From: Campanula takesimana
Lineage: Eukaryota; Streptophyta; Magnoliopsida; Asterales; Campanulaceae
Assembly: GCA_026119855.1 (NCBI GenBank)
Contig: JAOWBW010000443.1
Location: 853,501 to 917,500, forward strand
DNA: 64,000 bases
Direction of reading: 5' to 3'
In this document: positions 34,108-44,866 of the stretch, one piece after another
Layout: the number at the start of each line of letters is the position of its first letter
Numbering within the stretch: the stretch's first letter is position 1
Program-made: the position numbers and the translations under genes
Notes under the pieces: model-generated
What the model saw: the letters and a program-made list of their open reading frames with translations, nothing else
The model's database searches: none
What the model was told of the DNA's origin: nothing

Positions 34108-36372
34108 TCCAATTTGTTATCTCAATCACGTGAAGTGCACATGTAATCTGTCTTTCATTTAAGAGAATAATAATGCTATTGCTACATACTACTGCAAATT
34201 ATTCAAAAAAAAAAAAAAAAAAAAAATAGATAATAAAAAGAAAAAGAGAGAGAGAGAGAGACTTTACCTTGTCCAAAGAATTCAAGTAATCAACAGCTCT
34301 TTCTCTGTTAACCAGGAAGGTTTGCTCATCCATCTCAATGTTTGGTGAACCCCTGCCCATTTTCATAAACACATGTTACTAATATTGCTCCACACAAAAT
34401 CTTGATGCAATAAAAATTATCCTACGTCAATTATTTTCCAATGGGAAAAGGGCTAGGGCACGTACTTGCCCCACCAAAGCTCGTCCTCAGTGGTTTCATC
34501 CCTAACAACACGTTTATCCTTGGGTGAACGGCCAGTCTTGGCCCCAGACAAGGTCGCTAATGCACCACTCGCCGTAATGAATGAACCTTTTTCATACTTG
34601 ATCGCCTGCTCATATAGCTCTGCAGTAGTTCATCACAAATCCAAATTAATTTAAGTTATTATTATTATTATTATTTGACTACACTAAAAAAATACAGATT
34701 TTTTTTCTTAAAAGAATTTACTAACCAGCAGGGGAAAGATTGTAGAGGACATGGGTGAATTTGAGGGCGCTGTCACTAGCAGCAAGTGTGGGTTCAAAAT
34801 GGTGCTGTGAGGAGTGTGCAACTTTAGGTGTCTCAGGCTGTCTAGCCGGGTCTCCTTTCACCAACTTTGGTCCTGTTTCCCGAGTCAGCGACGCCAATGA
34901 CGCACTGTTTTAACAAATACCCCCCACATTTATCGGATCACACAAAAGTATTCATGGTTAAATGCAATTTTGTTTTAAAGCTTAGGTATAATATGTGGAA
35001 TTCATATCAAGATGGGTCATAAAGTTGAACTGGACTGGGCAGTAATAAACTATACTACCAATTGGTGATAAGGGAAGTAGCCCTTAAGTTTATATACCGG
35101 TCCAAATTTAGTTCTCAATCAGATGTGTAATATATGTCTAACACGCCCCTCACATGTGACCCGGAGAGAAGGTCGAGGAGATGGGATATATGTCTAACAG
35201 TTACATGCCATAATTTTAACTTTGTTTTAAGAATACTCCCCCCCCCCCCCCCCCCCCTCCTCTCATACCCTAAACAAAATTAGAACTAAAGAAGTCCCTT
35301 TTTCTATGGTACATAAATAAGTCCCTTTATGACAAGGCAAAATATTTCCTTTAGGCAAGTCAAAAAATATCATGCCTTTCTTACATACAATAGTGTAATC
35401 TAAAATTGCGTTATACTATTTTCTTTCCATAATAAATGTCACACTTTTTTTAATCAATCTCAAAATTAATGTTGTCTTTATAAATTTGGAATTTTTTTTA
35501 GTACTGTATAAGTACGGTGCAAACAATTACTCCCTCTGTCCCTAAATGAGTGTTCATTTTCAAGAAATCTTTGTCCCTAAATGAGTGTCTTTTTTTAACA
35601 TAACTTTCTCCCTAAACGTTTTTTTTCGAAAAAAAATTCACCAGTTTCTTTATACGTGCAAAACTAAAGGTTTAGAAAAGAGATTACAATATTATATATG
35701 AATCGTTGTTACCAAATTGTTCAAAAAGTTGAGATTTTCAGTGTCCCTTAAAATGAAATTTGGACACTCATTTAGGGACAGAGGGAGTAGTACGTTTAAG
35801 AGTCAAGTGCAACATTTATTATTAGACAGGGTAAGGTACGTAATTATATTTTTCAAAAAATAGGAGTATATCTTTATTTATAATAAATGTCACAAATTTT
35901 TTTTATTTGCCTATAATTTATTAATTAACAATCACAATTTTAAATAAAAAAAATTATGACATGTTTTCATATTTTCATTTATCAATAAGTAGTGTATTTG
36001 TTTCCACAGAAAAGATCTCCCTCCGTTCCAAGTGAATCTCAATTTTTGTCTGTTCTAAAACTAAACTTGATTTTAGGACGTATTTATATGCATTTGTGAC
36101 ATGTAAATAAAATACTACCTGATGGATTGAAGTTGCTGCCTGTGTCGGTCCTCCTCAGAAAGCGTAGCAAAGGCACCTTGAATCCCGTTAATAGGAGTTG
36201 TCGGTGCCGACTTCTTCCTCTGCAGAGAGTGCAGCTCGTCTATCGTCTGTGCCTTCACCGGCGTCGTACTGTCGTCGTGACAGATCCCGCTCTGTCTTGT
36301 GTGTATCTTCGGCAGCCCATTCCTTCCGGCTCCGGCACCGCCGTTCACGCGTCCATTCCCGTTAGCTGCCAT
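31190..36372 (-). CDS. PCK: Phosphoenolpyruvate carboxykinase (ATP), 11 coding exons
   Basis: ATP-dependent decarboxylation of oxaloacetate to phosphoenolpyruvate in the cytosol (gluconeogenesis, C4/CAM decarboxylation, nitrogen and pH metabolism). Coding exons: 36119-36372, 34726-34904, 34466-34619, 34268-34352, 33281-33381, 32769-33067, 32410-32583, 32257-32322, 31828-32176, 31433-31601, 31190-31333. All introns are GT-AG and the exons sum to 1974 nt, 657 residues plus TGA, close to the roughly 670 of other plant enzymes. Residues 1 to about 110 are the plant-specific extension (S/T-rich, R-K-K-S-A-P-T-T-P), a target of regulatory phosphorylation in studied plants. The P-loop G-L-S-G-T-G-K-T-T is residues 355-363, split by intron 6 within Gly358. 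The metal/nucleotide motif D-H-N-R-Y-L-I-G-D-D-E-H-C-W is 367-380; N-A-G-Q-F-P-C-N-R-Y binds substrate. No frameshift or missing residue: intact. The ATG at 36372 is preferred because the upstream in-frame ATG lies in the probable leader intron. Confidence 0.96.
33382..34267 (-). other. PEPCK intron 4 with (TA)n and (GA)n microsatellites
   Basis: A (TA) run at about 34030-34105, an A23 tract near 34207-34227 and (GA)n near 34247-34261. Otherwise unremarkable intron sequence. Confidence 0.85.
34905..36118 (-). other. PEPCK intron 1
   Basis: A 1.2-kb intron with a run of 20 C at 35238-35257 and a Stowaway-like MITE at 35528-35789. Confidence 0.85.
35528..35789. mobile_element. Stowaway-like MITE in PEPCK intron 1, 260-bp family
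   Basis: TACTCCCTCTGTCCCTAAAT and, inverted, ATTTAGGGACAGAGGGAGTA; the best-preserved copy of the family also seen at 7354, 9408, 10073 and 14212. Confidence 0.9.
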
Positions 36373-36378
36373 CTGTCC

Positions 36379-36778
36379 CTGCAACCAACACACACAAATT
36401 TATTATTTCCTCCGTTTCAAACAAAAAAAAAAATCATTTTAAACTACTAATTTTAGAGCAATGCTAATGTTAGGGGCACAAAATAAAGTCACAAAATCTT
36501 GCTCACAAGATGAGGCGGCGATATTTTATTGGTTGCATCGATAATGGACCCACCACACTCTAATTAAAAAACACCAATAAAATCATTACACCTAGAATTT
36601 TGTAAGGAAGATTTTGTGACTTTTTTGTGCCTAGTATTATTTCTAATTTTAACTTGAACAGAAAATAGCATAGAAACAGAATTTGTGCAGTTTGTTAGTC
36701 CGACTGTATCGTGCCGTCGGACTAAACTGCACGTAAACATTAATATTAATAAATTAATATGTGGGTTGAGAAAGTGGA
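36379..36778 (-). other. Probable PEPCK 5'-UTR intron
   Basis: A branch/acceptor-like GTGTTGGTTGCAG precedes GGACAGATGG, six bases before the start codon. A donor candidate TTTTCAG|GTCCAC lies at about 36778. The inferred intron contains the MITE at 36455-36636. Inference from splice consensus only. Confidence 0.45.
36455..36636. mobile_element. MITE of the GCAATGCTAGGGGCACAAAA family, PEPCK leader region
   Basis: AGGGGCACAAAATAAAGTCAC at the left is inverted as AGATTTTGTGACTTTTTTGTGCCT at the right; the core has GGACCCACCACACTCTAATT. The best copy of its family (others 9906, 12585, 44212, 61625). Confidence 0.75.
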
Positions 36779-36894
36779 CCTGAAAATTGGAGCTAGGAAC
36801 GAAAATGAGGAGCAAAGAAAAGAAAAACTAGTAAGAAATTGAAGTGAAAACGAAGGTTGTGATCATCAAACTCAGAAAATTACTTGTAGGTGGT

Positions 36895-36935
36895 GGGAAA
36901 GAAAGTTGACGAGCAGTGATGGTATTTAAAGGGGA
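36895..36935 (-). promoter_or_regulatory. PEPCK core promoter
   Basis: On the minus strand CCCCTTTAAATACC (36921-36934) is a TATA-box match; transcription would start about 30 bases on, near 36895. The distance to the ATG (about 550 bp genomic) fits a leader of roughly 120 nt plus a leader intron. Confidence 0.5.
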
Positions 36936-37213
36936 TAAATGGGCCCGACTTGACTCGGGAATTCAACTCGAGTTAAATCTAACCATGGTTGAATCCTATC
37001 CTCGGGTGGGTTGTTTAGTTTGGTTTGGGTGTCGAATTTTCCAAAGGAGAAATTTCCTGGTTCACTTGACGTACCAGCTGGTCGGTCACATGAGGCAAGA
37101 GATATGCACCGCACGTACGTACACAAAATATTGTAGATTTGTGATGTTCAAAACTAATTGGATTGAAATTGATGTTCGGATCCGGTTGTGACACAATATT
37201 CCTGGAATATATA

Positions 37214-37499
37214 TACTCCCTCCGTTTTGAGTAAGTTGCAACATAGAAAAAGAAGCACAAAAAATTAAGAAATGAGAATAATGAGTGGTTGGGATAGAGA
37301 GAGAGAATGAGTGAAAAATAATGAGTGGTTGGGAGGAAAAGAGAGAATGAGTAAAAAATAATGAGTTGTTGAGAGGAAAAGAGAGAATGAGTGGAGAATT
37401 ATAAAAGTAATAAAGAGTTTCCTTATTTGGCATTATTGCAACTTAAGTGGAATGCTCAAAATGACAAATTATTGCAAGTTACTGGGAACGGAGGGAGTA
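37214..37499. mobile_element. Stowaway-like MITE upstream of PEPCK
   Basis: TACTCCCTCCGTTTTGAGTA at the left, CTGGGAACGGAGGGAGTA at the right; internal GGGATAGAGAGAGAGAATGA-type direct repeats. About 290 bp upstream of the PEPCK TATA box. Confidence 0.85.
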
Positions 37500-37867
37500 T
37501 ATCAAAAAGATAGCAATCTCTTATCTCCATCTCTCACTCCAAATTTACGTTCATGTGATGGCCACTCCACCCATTCTCAATCCTAAAAGAGTAAAAGGCA
37601 ATTTTACCAAAATATGAAAGCTCAATAGTGAATTTGGAACTATTGGACACTTGTACAATTATTTCAATATTTTAGTTCTTGTCATTTCTGCATATATTGT
37701 GCTCAAAATCTGATCATATCTCTTGCTTTAAAATTATATGTCAAGATTTAATTGTTTCATGTGAAACCCTTTTGACATTGTAAAAAGGAGAGAGAAAGTG
37801 GAGTATTTGTTTTTTTTTTAAATGTGACTATTTTTGCGGGAGGGGGAAATTATTCATTAAAAAATAA
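37500..37867. other. Intergenic
   Basis: Nothing recognised. Confidence 0.4.
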
Positions 37868-38827
37868 GGGAAAATGACAATTTAGGGTCCAAAGTTTGGG
37901 GGTGTGCCAATAGGGGTTTGATGTATCAATTTTGTCAATTTAGGGTCCAAAGTTGCAAAAGTTGTGCATGTTAGAGTTTTTTAACGATTCTGGTAACGGA
38001 ATCCAGTTAAGTCACACGTGTTTTGCACATGGACTTAACTGGAGTTTGTTTTGATTATTTGCACGGGCACATCGTCATTTCAAATGAAGATAATTAATTA
38101 AAAAATTGAAATATTAAATTTTACTTTCTTATATTAAATTAACTAATAATTAAGACGTCATTTACTGAAAATATTTTTTCAAGAAATACAATAAATATTT
38201 TTTTTCCATTTTGAACCACTATAAAATAAAAGGTATAATTTTTAAAAACGAAAAAGTGAAAAAAAATATATTCCAAACAAAAAAACCACTTTGTTTTTAA
38301 TAAAGAAGAATGTGGGATTTGGACACTTCCTTTTTTTGGGTGGTGGTGGTTAGTATTGTTTCGTTATTAATATTAGTATTCTAATTATTTTATTTTCTTC
38401 ATAAAATTATTTTTTATTTTTATTATTAATTTCCCTTGTTTATAACTTTATTTTCTGCAGTTTCAAAAAAAAACACTTTAATTTTTTATTTCCTTTTTTT
38501 TTAATTTATTAGTATTGTTAAATTAATTAAAATTATTCGAAAATGTAATAATAAGAGTAAAAGAAAATTTAGGGTCCATCGTATAAGGGGTGTGTGAAAT
38601 AACACAAAGCCCAGACGAATATTCAAAACAAACTACAGTTAAGTTCTTCTGTTACTTAACTGGATTTTCTTTGCAACTTAGTCCAAAAACTCTTAATTGA
38701 CTAGCGTTGTTAACTTTGGACTCTAAATTGACAAAATTGATACATCAGACCCCTATTGGCACACACAACCCCCCCCCCCCCCAAAAAAAAAAAAAAAAAA
38801 CTTGGGACTCTAAATTGTCATTACCCC
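37868..38827. mobile_element. Mutator-like long-TIR element 1
   Basis: About 90 bp at the left (GACAATTTAGGGTCCAAAGT, CCAATAGGGGTTTGATGTAT) is inverted at the right (ATACATCAGACCCCTATTGG, GGACTCTAAATTGTCATTAC). The centre is AT-rich, has no ORF and holds C14A18 near the right end. No clean 9-bp TSD was found. Confidence 0.6.
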
Positions 38828-38837
38828 TAATAAAAGG

Positions 38838-40022
38838 CCAAAATTTACCCCCTAAGTATCCATCAATTTCTACTTTGCACCCCCGTTTTAAAAGTCGGTC
38901 TTTTTGATACGTGAGTTTCCAAATTTTCCCACTTTGCACCCTCCGTCTAATGGCTGTTAAAAAAACTAACAGTTCTCATCACGTGCTTGTCACATGATGA
39001 GTATTCACGTCTGTGTGAGTTGGTTCCAAACGACGTAGTATTGAGGAAATAACAATTAAAAAAGGGAAAATAAAATATAAAAGAAAAAGGAAATCCCTAA
39101 TAAATTTCCCCCATTAACGCATTCCTCCACATCTCCCTTACCGACCTCTGCAGCTCCAGCCACCACCGTCATCTTCAAGCTTTACCAGCACTCCATCCCA
39201 GATCCAGCTCCTGTTCTCTCCATCTGGCCGGTACACCCCAATCGAACAGCCACGTCCAGCAACCCGCGTTATCTCCTCAGGCAGTCCTTACCAAACTCTT
39301 GCGTTTTTCCTCATCTTTTTCTCTGCGCCTAATTCCGACTTTTCTCTCTCGTCACCATCGGAAATCATCAACTATGAAACCCATATGTGGATTTAAAGTA
39401 TTGAACAGAGGTCCCAAACCCTCACATTTTAAACCCAAATATGGGTTTTGATTATTTTTTCTAATTTTTGATTGCATACTGTTATTGTTGAGGTTAAATG
39501 TAGATGTGAGTTTTGCATTAGATTGATTTAATGTGGTACTTGTGGGTGGCGGTTATGGTGATGACGGCTACATGGTGGTGGAATGGCGATTTTGGTGTGA
39601 AGAAGACATGGATTGAATTTGGGGGTGAAAAGGTTTTTGTTGTTGATCAATTGCAGTAACATAATCTTTGAAAATGGTGTTAATTTTTTTTTTTAATTCT
39701 GATTTTTGGAAGAAACCCAAACTGAGAATAATTGATGAAGTAGTAGTTGTTTGATTTTGTTTATTTTGGGTGGTGGTGGTGCGGCGGCGGGGGAGACATG
39801 GTGGTGGTTATGGTGGTGGAACAGTGGTTTTGGTTTGAAGAAGACAGGTTGAATCTTATTGCTAAATGACATTTAAGCCCTCCACTATTTGAGATGAAAG
39901 ACGTAAATACCCCTCACATGACATGCACATGACCACTTCTGCTAATTTTTTTAACATCCATTTAACGGAGGGTGCAAAATGGGAAAATTTGGAAACTCAG
40001 GCACCAAAGAGACCGATTTTTC
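38838..40022. mobile_element. Mutator-like long-TIR element 2
   Basis: TTCCAAATTTTCCCACTTTG then CACCCTCCGT near 38915 is inverted as ACGGAGGGTGCAAAATGGG then AAAATTTGGAA near 39965; the similarity extends over about 80 bp. The centre has a gene-like GC-rich patch (39120-39360, CCTCTGCAGCTCCAGCCACC) but no ORF. The left terminal repeat extends beyond the right one, so the right end looks clipped where element 3 begins. Confidence 0.55.
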
Positions 40023-40043
40023 ATAGTGTGATTGTAATTTAAT

Positions 40044-41906
40044 GAGTTTATTGCCAATTTAACCTGCGTACTATCAAAATCTTGACGATTTGCCCTCGTA
40101 CTAAAGAAACTCACACTATGACCTGCGTACTATGGTTTTAATAAAAAATGACCAGGGATAACGCTAAGTTGTTAGAAACTTAACGGGATGTCAATATATG
40201 TTAAAAAAAAATAACAGATTTATAATAAGAAAATTCAAATATGACCCCCTGACAATGATATTAATGTTGCAAAGGTCCAAATATATTTTATATTAATATT
40301 TCTCTATATATTTTTATTAAAAGAGAATACCAATTTTTGAATAAAAAAATGGGTGAAGAACAAACAGATTCAATCAAAAATTGCTCCAATTTAAAGTGAT
40401 GAGGGACTTTATGGATCAAAAAAAAATTGGTACAGATAGAGTATACCAATTTATTACTCCCTCCGGTCCAAAATAACTGTCACTTTTGGACCAAAATTTT
40501 GGTCCAAAATAATTGTCACTTTTGAGCTAAATGTCTTTCTTATCCTTGCATTGAAACTTGTTATCTTTTATTAATTATCTTAGTGTGAAACATTAATGTA
40601 AGAAAGTTGCACACTTAATAGGGGTAAAGTTGGAACTTTTGTCACTAAGTCATGATAATTATTACATTTCTTAAGAGTTGTGAAAATGCAAAAAAAAGAC
40701 AGTTATTTTAAACCGGAGAGAGTAATATAAAAAAATTCAAAATGAATGAAATACAAATATAAATAATTTTGGACATTTACAACATTAATATCATTAGTAA
40801 TTAATATTTATTTACTTTTAATTATTAATAATAATTACAAATTGTTGTAGTTAACTTTTAAATCTTAATTCAAAACAAATACCCAAATATGTCCACCACT
40901 ATTACACAAGCACCACTGCCGACCACCGCTAGTCTCCACCGCCAACAGCCGCAGTCTCCGCCGTCGACCACCACCACCACCAGATCTTAATTCGACGCAC
41001 CGGCCACCTCCATTCTTTATTACACAAGCACCCTGCCACCACCAGTTACCACTGCCTACCGCCAGTCTCCACCGCATACCACCGCCGGATTCCCCCGCCA
41101 GTCTCCACCGCCGACCACCATCACCAGATCATAATTCGAAGCACCGGCCACCACCATTCTCTATCTCCTTTTTTGCAAAGTGTAAAAAAAAAATCAACAT
41201 CACAGCCACCACAAATTTGAGATTTGTGTTCAACACACATACAAAATCCAGATCTGTTTTTGCAAACCCAGATCTGGGATTCGATTTGAAAACACACACA
41301 CACAAATTTGGATCTGAAAACATAAACACACACAAGCACTAAAAACACTGAAGAGAGAGGAGGAGAGGGCGGAGAGAGACTACCTGGGAGCGACGGTGGT
41401 TTGAGAGATGAAGTGGTGAAATTAACGAAATGGGGGAGGAAGAAGAAGAAGAGAAGAAGAGGAGAAGAAAGACGAGAGATAAAGGCGGCGCGACGGAGGA
41501 CATCGGTGACGGCGGAGGAGAGTGGAGGTGGTGGCCGAAAGCAATGAACCGCATTGGTTTTCTAGAGAGAGATGGACTGACTTCTCTCTAGATTTTTATG
41601 AAGTGTGTGTTTTAAAGAGTGGGTTTAATTTAAAAGGTTAGTGGGTGGAATTTTGAGCTTCTAAGTAATATGGATTAGAGATTTCTTTTGGACTTTTACG
41701 GCATTTATATAATTATCAAGGTCACATTTGAATTTTTTATTGTAAATCTGTTAAATTCGTACCCGTTAGATTTCTAACGGGTCATCGTTATCCTTGGCCA
41801 CTTTTTTATTAAAACCATAGTAAGCAGGTCATAGTGTGAGTTTCTTTAGTACGAGGGCAAATCGTCAAGATTTTGATAGTACGCAGGTTAAATTGGCAAT
41901 AAACTC
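40044..41906. mobile_element. Mutator-like element 3 (TSD gtaatttaat)
   Basis: TIRs of about 130 bp: GAGTTTATTGCCAATTTAAC at 40044 and its inverse GTTAAATTGGCAATAAACTC ending at 41906, continuing with CTGCGTACTATCAAAATCTT and GCCCTCGTACTAAAGAAACT. A perfect 10-bp direct repeat GTAATTTAAT flanks it (40034-40043, 41907-41916), in the 9-11 bp range of MULEs. The interior has a C/A-rich patch (40910-41340, CCACCACCG) with a partial tandem duplication (AATTCGACGCACCGGCCACC / AATTCGAAGCACCGGCCACC) and a G/A-rich strip (41345-41560), like captured gene-5' sequence, but no intact ORF. A Stowaway-like MITE sits at 40455-40724. Confidence 0.85.
40455..40724. mobile_element. Stowaway-like MITE nested in Mutator-like element 3
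   Basis: TACTCCCTCCGGTCCAAAAT and AGTTATTTTAAACCGGAGAG then AGTA at the right; internal GTCACTTTTGG repeated. Confidence 0.75.
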
Positions 41907-42172
41907 GTAATTTAATTATTTTTGTTACAATAGAAGTGTTTGGTATTATTGTGATATGACAGATGCAGAAAAGACAAAGAGATGCCAACAGATTATACAC
42001 GTGAAATGAAATTACACACAATTATACGGGCTTTATTAACATATGTTAGTTATGTCTGTGGATAAAAGAATAACATATTTATTACTATGGAGAAACCAAA
42101 ATTCAAATTACAAAGTCAGATTGTGTACCAGGCTTCTAGACTACAAGAATAGATAACATACTACACAATATC

Positions 42173-43601
42173 CGTTGGTGAATATGCCCTAGGCAGCTAT
42201 TAGCACGTTGTTTGACAATGATTGTTATCACTTTTTCATTTATATAAAAAGATGTTTTAGATTATTATTTGTTGTTACATGTTTTGTTATAATAATCTCC
42301 GTCCCTAATACTTATGAAGAACTAATATAAGTTTAATTCGATAATCATGTGATGATTATGTGTATGGGATACAAGTTAAACTTATGGGTATGTGTTGGTG
42401 AACATATATTGGACATGCCCCAACTATGAGGTTTATGTCATGGTCAAAATGTCATAATTAAACCTCTAAATAGTTATATCATTAGAATCCTTAGACCTGA
42501 GATTACTACGGTCTTCCACATAGTGGAGATCATGTTTGACATATTGAAACGTTACTCTTAACCAAGTAATTATAAAGGGTATGATTGGCATGGTCAAAGC
42601 TATGTAGGGAAGTGTAATAAGTCAAGATGGAATTTGTCCCTCTTCGTGAGAAATGTCAAGCTTGGGCCCCTCGATGAATAGTATTGATGAAATGCATGGC
42701 CGTGATCAAATGAATTGATATGATCAATGTCATTTGTATAATCAACTATTTGGAATCGAGAAAAGTATTGGGCATTGTAAGTTGACCATTGACCATGGCT
42801 TACGGTCAATGACATCGTGGACAAAATGATTGTGATAGGTTCTATAAAGGATAAGCGAACTTTGACAAAGTTGTATCAATTGGGTAATCATGATGGCCTA
42901 CTAGGGTCCGCTCATGATTTATGAGAACAAATGTGTTTGGACTCATTACCAACTTGATATAATCATATGGGGTCACACACAATATAACGAATTGTTAAAA
43001 AGGCAAAAAGACAGAATTTTGGTCTAGCACGACCGTGCCAGTTTGTGAGCACGACCGTGCCAATAATCGTCTGAGGGAAGACATGTTCGAACCAAATGGC
43101 ACGACGTGCCAGAGTCCCTGGGCCGAATTTTTGCAGTTTAATTGGGTGACGGAATTTAGGTTTCCTAGGTCCTTAAGGGTTAATGACTAGGGACTATAAA
43201 TACATCTTTTCACCAGCCATTAAACATATGAAACCTAGTTGTTTGGAGAAACAATATTCTTGATCTAAGATTGAGAACCAAAGATCAAAAACCCTAAATT
43301 CATATAGCCTACTTTGGATCTAGCAGTCCGGATCAAGAAGAAGTTCTTGATATTCGTTCGCGTGTGGATATCCATAGAGGGTGATTGCTTAATCATCTTC
43401 TAGTTCGTGTTTCTGCGGATCAAGACTTGCAAAAAAGCTTGGAGAAGATCAAATCTTGAAGAGCGAAGTTCTAAGATCCGAAAATTTTAAAGCTCCATCA
43501 TGGTTAGTGTTCTAAATTCAACTCAATATTAATTTAATCATCTTGAACGGATCTAGGCTTTTGGGTTTATTCCGCTGATGATGATTGTCCAAAACCCAAC
43601 A
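42173..43601 (+). mobile_element. Solo LTR, probably copia (TSD atatc)
   Basis: Ends CGTTGGTGAATATGCC and CCAAAACCCAACA (TG/CA with the first T changed to C); the 5-bp TSD ATATC is perfect at 42168-42172 and 43602-43606. A TATA-like GACTATAAATAC lies at about 43192-43203. No internal region is present, as left by LTR-LTR recombination. Paired dyads AGCACGACCGTGCCA (43026, 43050) and GGCACGACGTGCC lie upstream of the TATA. Confidence 0.85.
43194..43204 (+). promoter_or_regulatory. LTR TATA box
   Basis: CTATAAATACA about 400 bp before the LTR 3' end. Confidence 0.5.
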
Positions 43602-43606
43602 ATATC

Positions 43607-44211
43607 GACCAGATTACCATATACTAGATTCATTTGTGTTCTTGACATTTGTCTAAAACACCAGATTGAACATCAAATTTAGATCACCTTATTCAGATAC
43701 GCGACTACTATTGCTAACAGAGATTGTAGCTTCAGCTCTCTCAAATTCAAAACGATCAATGTTTCCTTGGGCTTCAATGTTGTTTGGGTTGTTCTTAAAT
43801 TACCAAAGAACACGGATCAAACACAATGAATAAAATAGATTAAAATATTTCTCTCTTAAAATTCCAAATTGTATAAAAAAAATATCTTGGTATTGGAATA
43901 ATATCGACTGTAGATCAGCTAACCTTATTCCTTAGAGTTACATGACACCTTAGACATAACGAATAAGGTCGTCAGGCTTAATTTCGCTTTGTATGCGGCC
44001 ACATGAATTGAGCGCATAGCCCTTATATGTGAGTCTGAGATGCGGGCGATTATCTCTTTCTCTACATAACTAAAAATGTCGTGAGATTGATATGCGACCA
44101 ACTCATTAACCGGCATATATCACTTCGATTCCACTTCGCTTTGTGGATGCATAGGCACACGATGCTGTGTCTTATTTTGTCTGCTGAAATTCAAAGCAAG
44201 GTTCTTCACAA
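43607..44211. other. Intergenic
   Basis: No supported gene; only short unconvincing ORFs. Confidence 0.4.
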
Positions 44212-44412
44212 TTTTCAAAGGCATAAAACTTATGGGTAAATATAAAGTCACAAAAAAATCTAACAAAACTTAGTTCACAAAATGATGTGTCAAGATTTTA
44301 TTGGTACTTTTAAATAGAGTGTGGCGGGTCCACAATCGTTGCAACCAATAAAATATCGCCACCTTATTTTATATCCATCTTTTTGTAGACTTCTTTTGTG
44401 CCCCTAGCATTG
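44212..44412. mobile_element. MITE of the GCAATGCTAGGGGCACAAAA family (inverted copy)
   Basis: Ends with TTTTGTGCCCCTAGCATTGC, the inverse of the family terminus; the core has GTGTGGCGGGTCCACAATCG. Confidence 0.75.
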
Positions 44413-44846
44413 CCCAAAACTTATTTTTAAAAAAGCTATTACAATTTTCTTTTACATTTGTGCACAACGTTTATTTTATATTTATAAATAAATAATATAT
44501 TTAGTTTTATGAAAGAGCTCAAGAGAAACTCTAAAACGGGAGCGTTTCGTTCCATTCTAAGTGTTGGGAATATGCCTTTGAATCAATGACTATTGATTAA
44601 GGATATGTCCGCGACAAGTCGAGTATTCTTGGGACTTGAATTGGAAAAAAGGAATTCCTTTTGATACAAGGATTAAGGTTTATTGGTTTTATTAGGTTTC
44701 TTATTGGTACATGGAATTGTTCAATAATAGGAAAGTCTTTTCCTAATTAGAATAGAATTACTTTGTACATAAGAAATAAGATTCCAATTACTTTGTGCAC
44801 AAGGAATATGATTCCTTATCCTTTAATGGTTTTTAGTATTTATGAC

Positions 44847-44854
44847 TATAAATA
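44847..44854 (+). promoter_or_regulatory. TATA box of the outer copia LTR
   Basis: TATAAATA in the left LTR; the Tat/Ogre-like element inserted only 12 bases downstream, separating it from its start site. The intact equivalent in the right LTR is near 58728. Confidence 0.6.
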
Positions 44855-44866
44855 CTAACCCCTCCC

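Noticed and set aside
35238..35257. Run of 20 C as a regulatory element
   Set aside because: More likely a microsatellite or base-calling uncertainty in an intron; no supporting context.
36372..36393. Upstream in-frame ATG extending PEPCK by 7 codons
   Set aside because: Lies in a pyrimidine-rich acceptor context (TTGGTTGCAG) and adds non-conserved residues.
36127..36450. 107-codon plus-strand ORF
   Set aside because: Antisense shadow of PEPCK exon 1.
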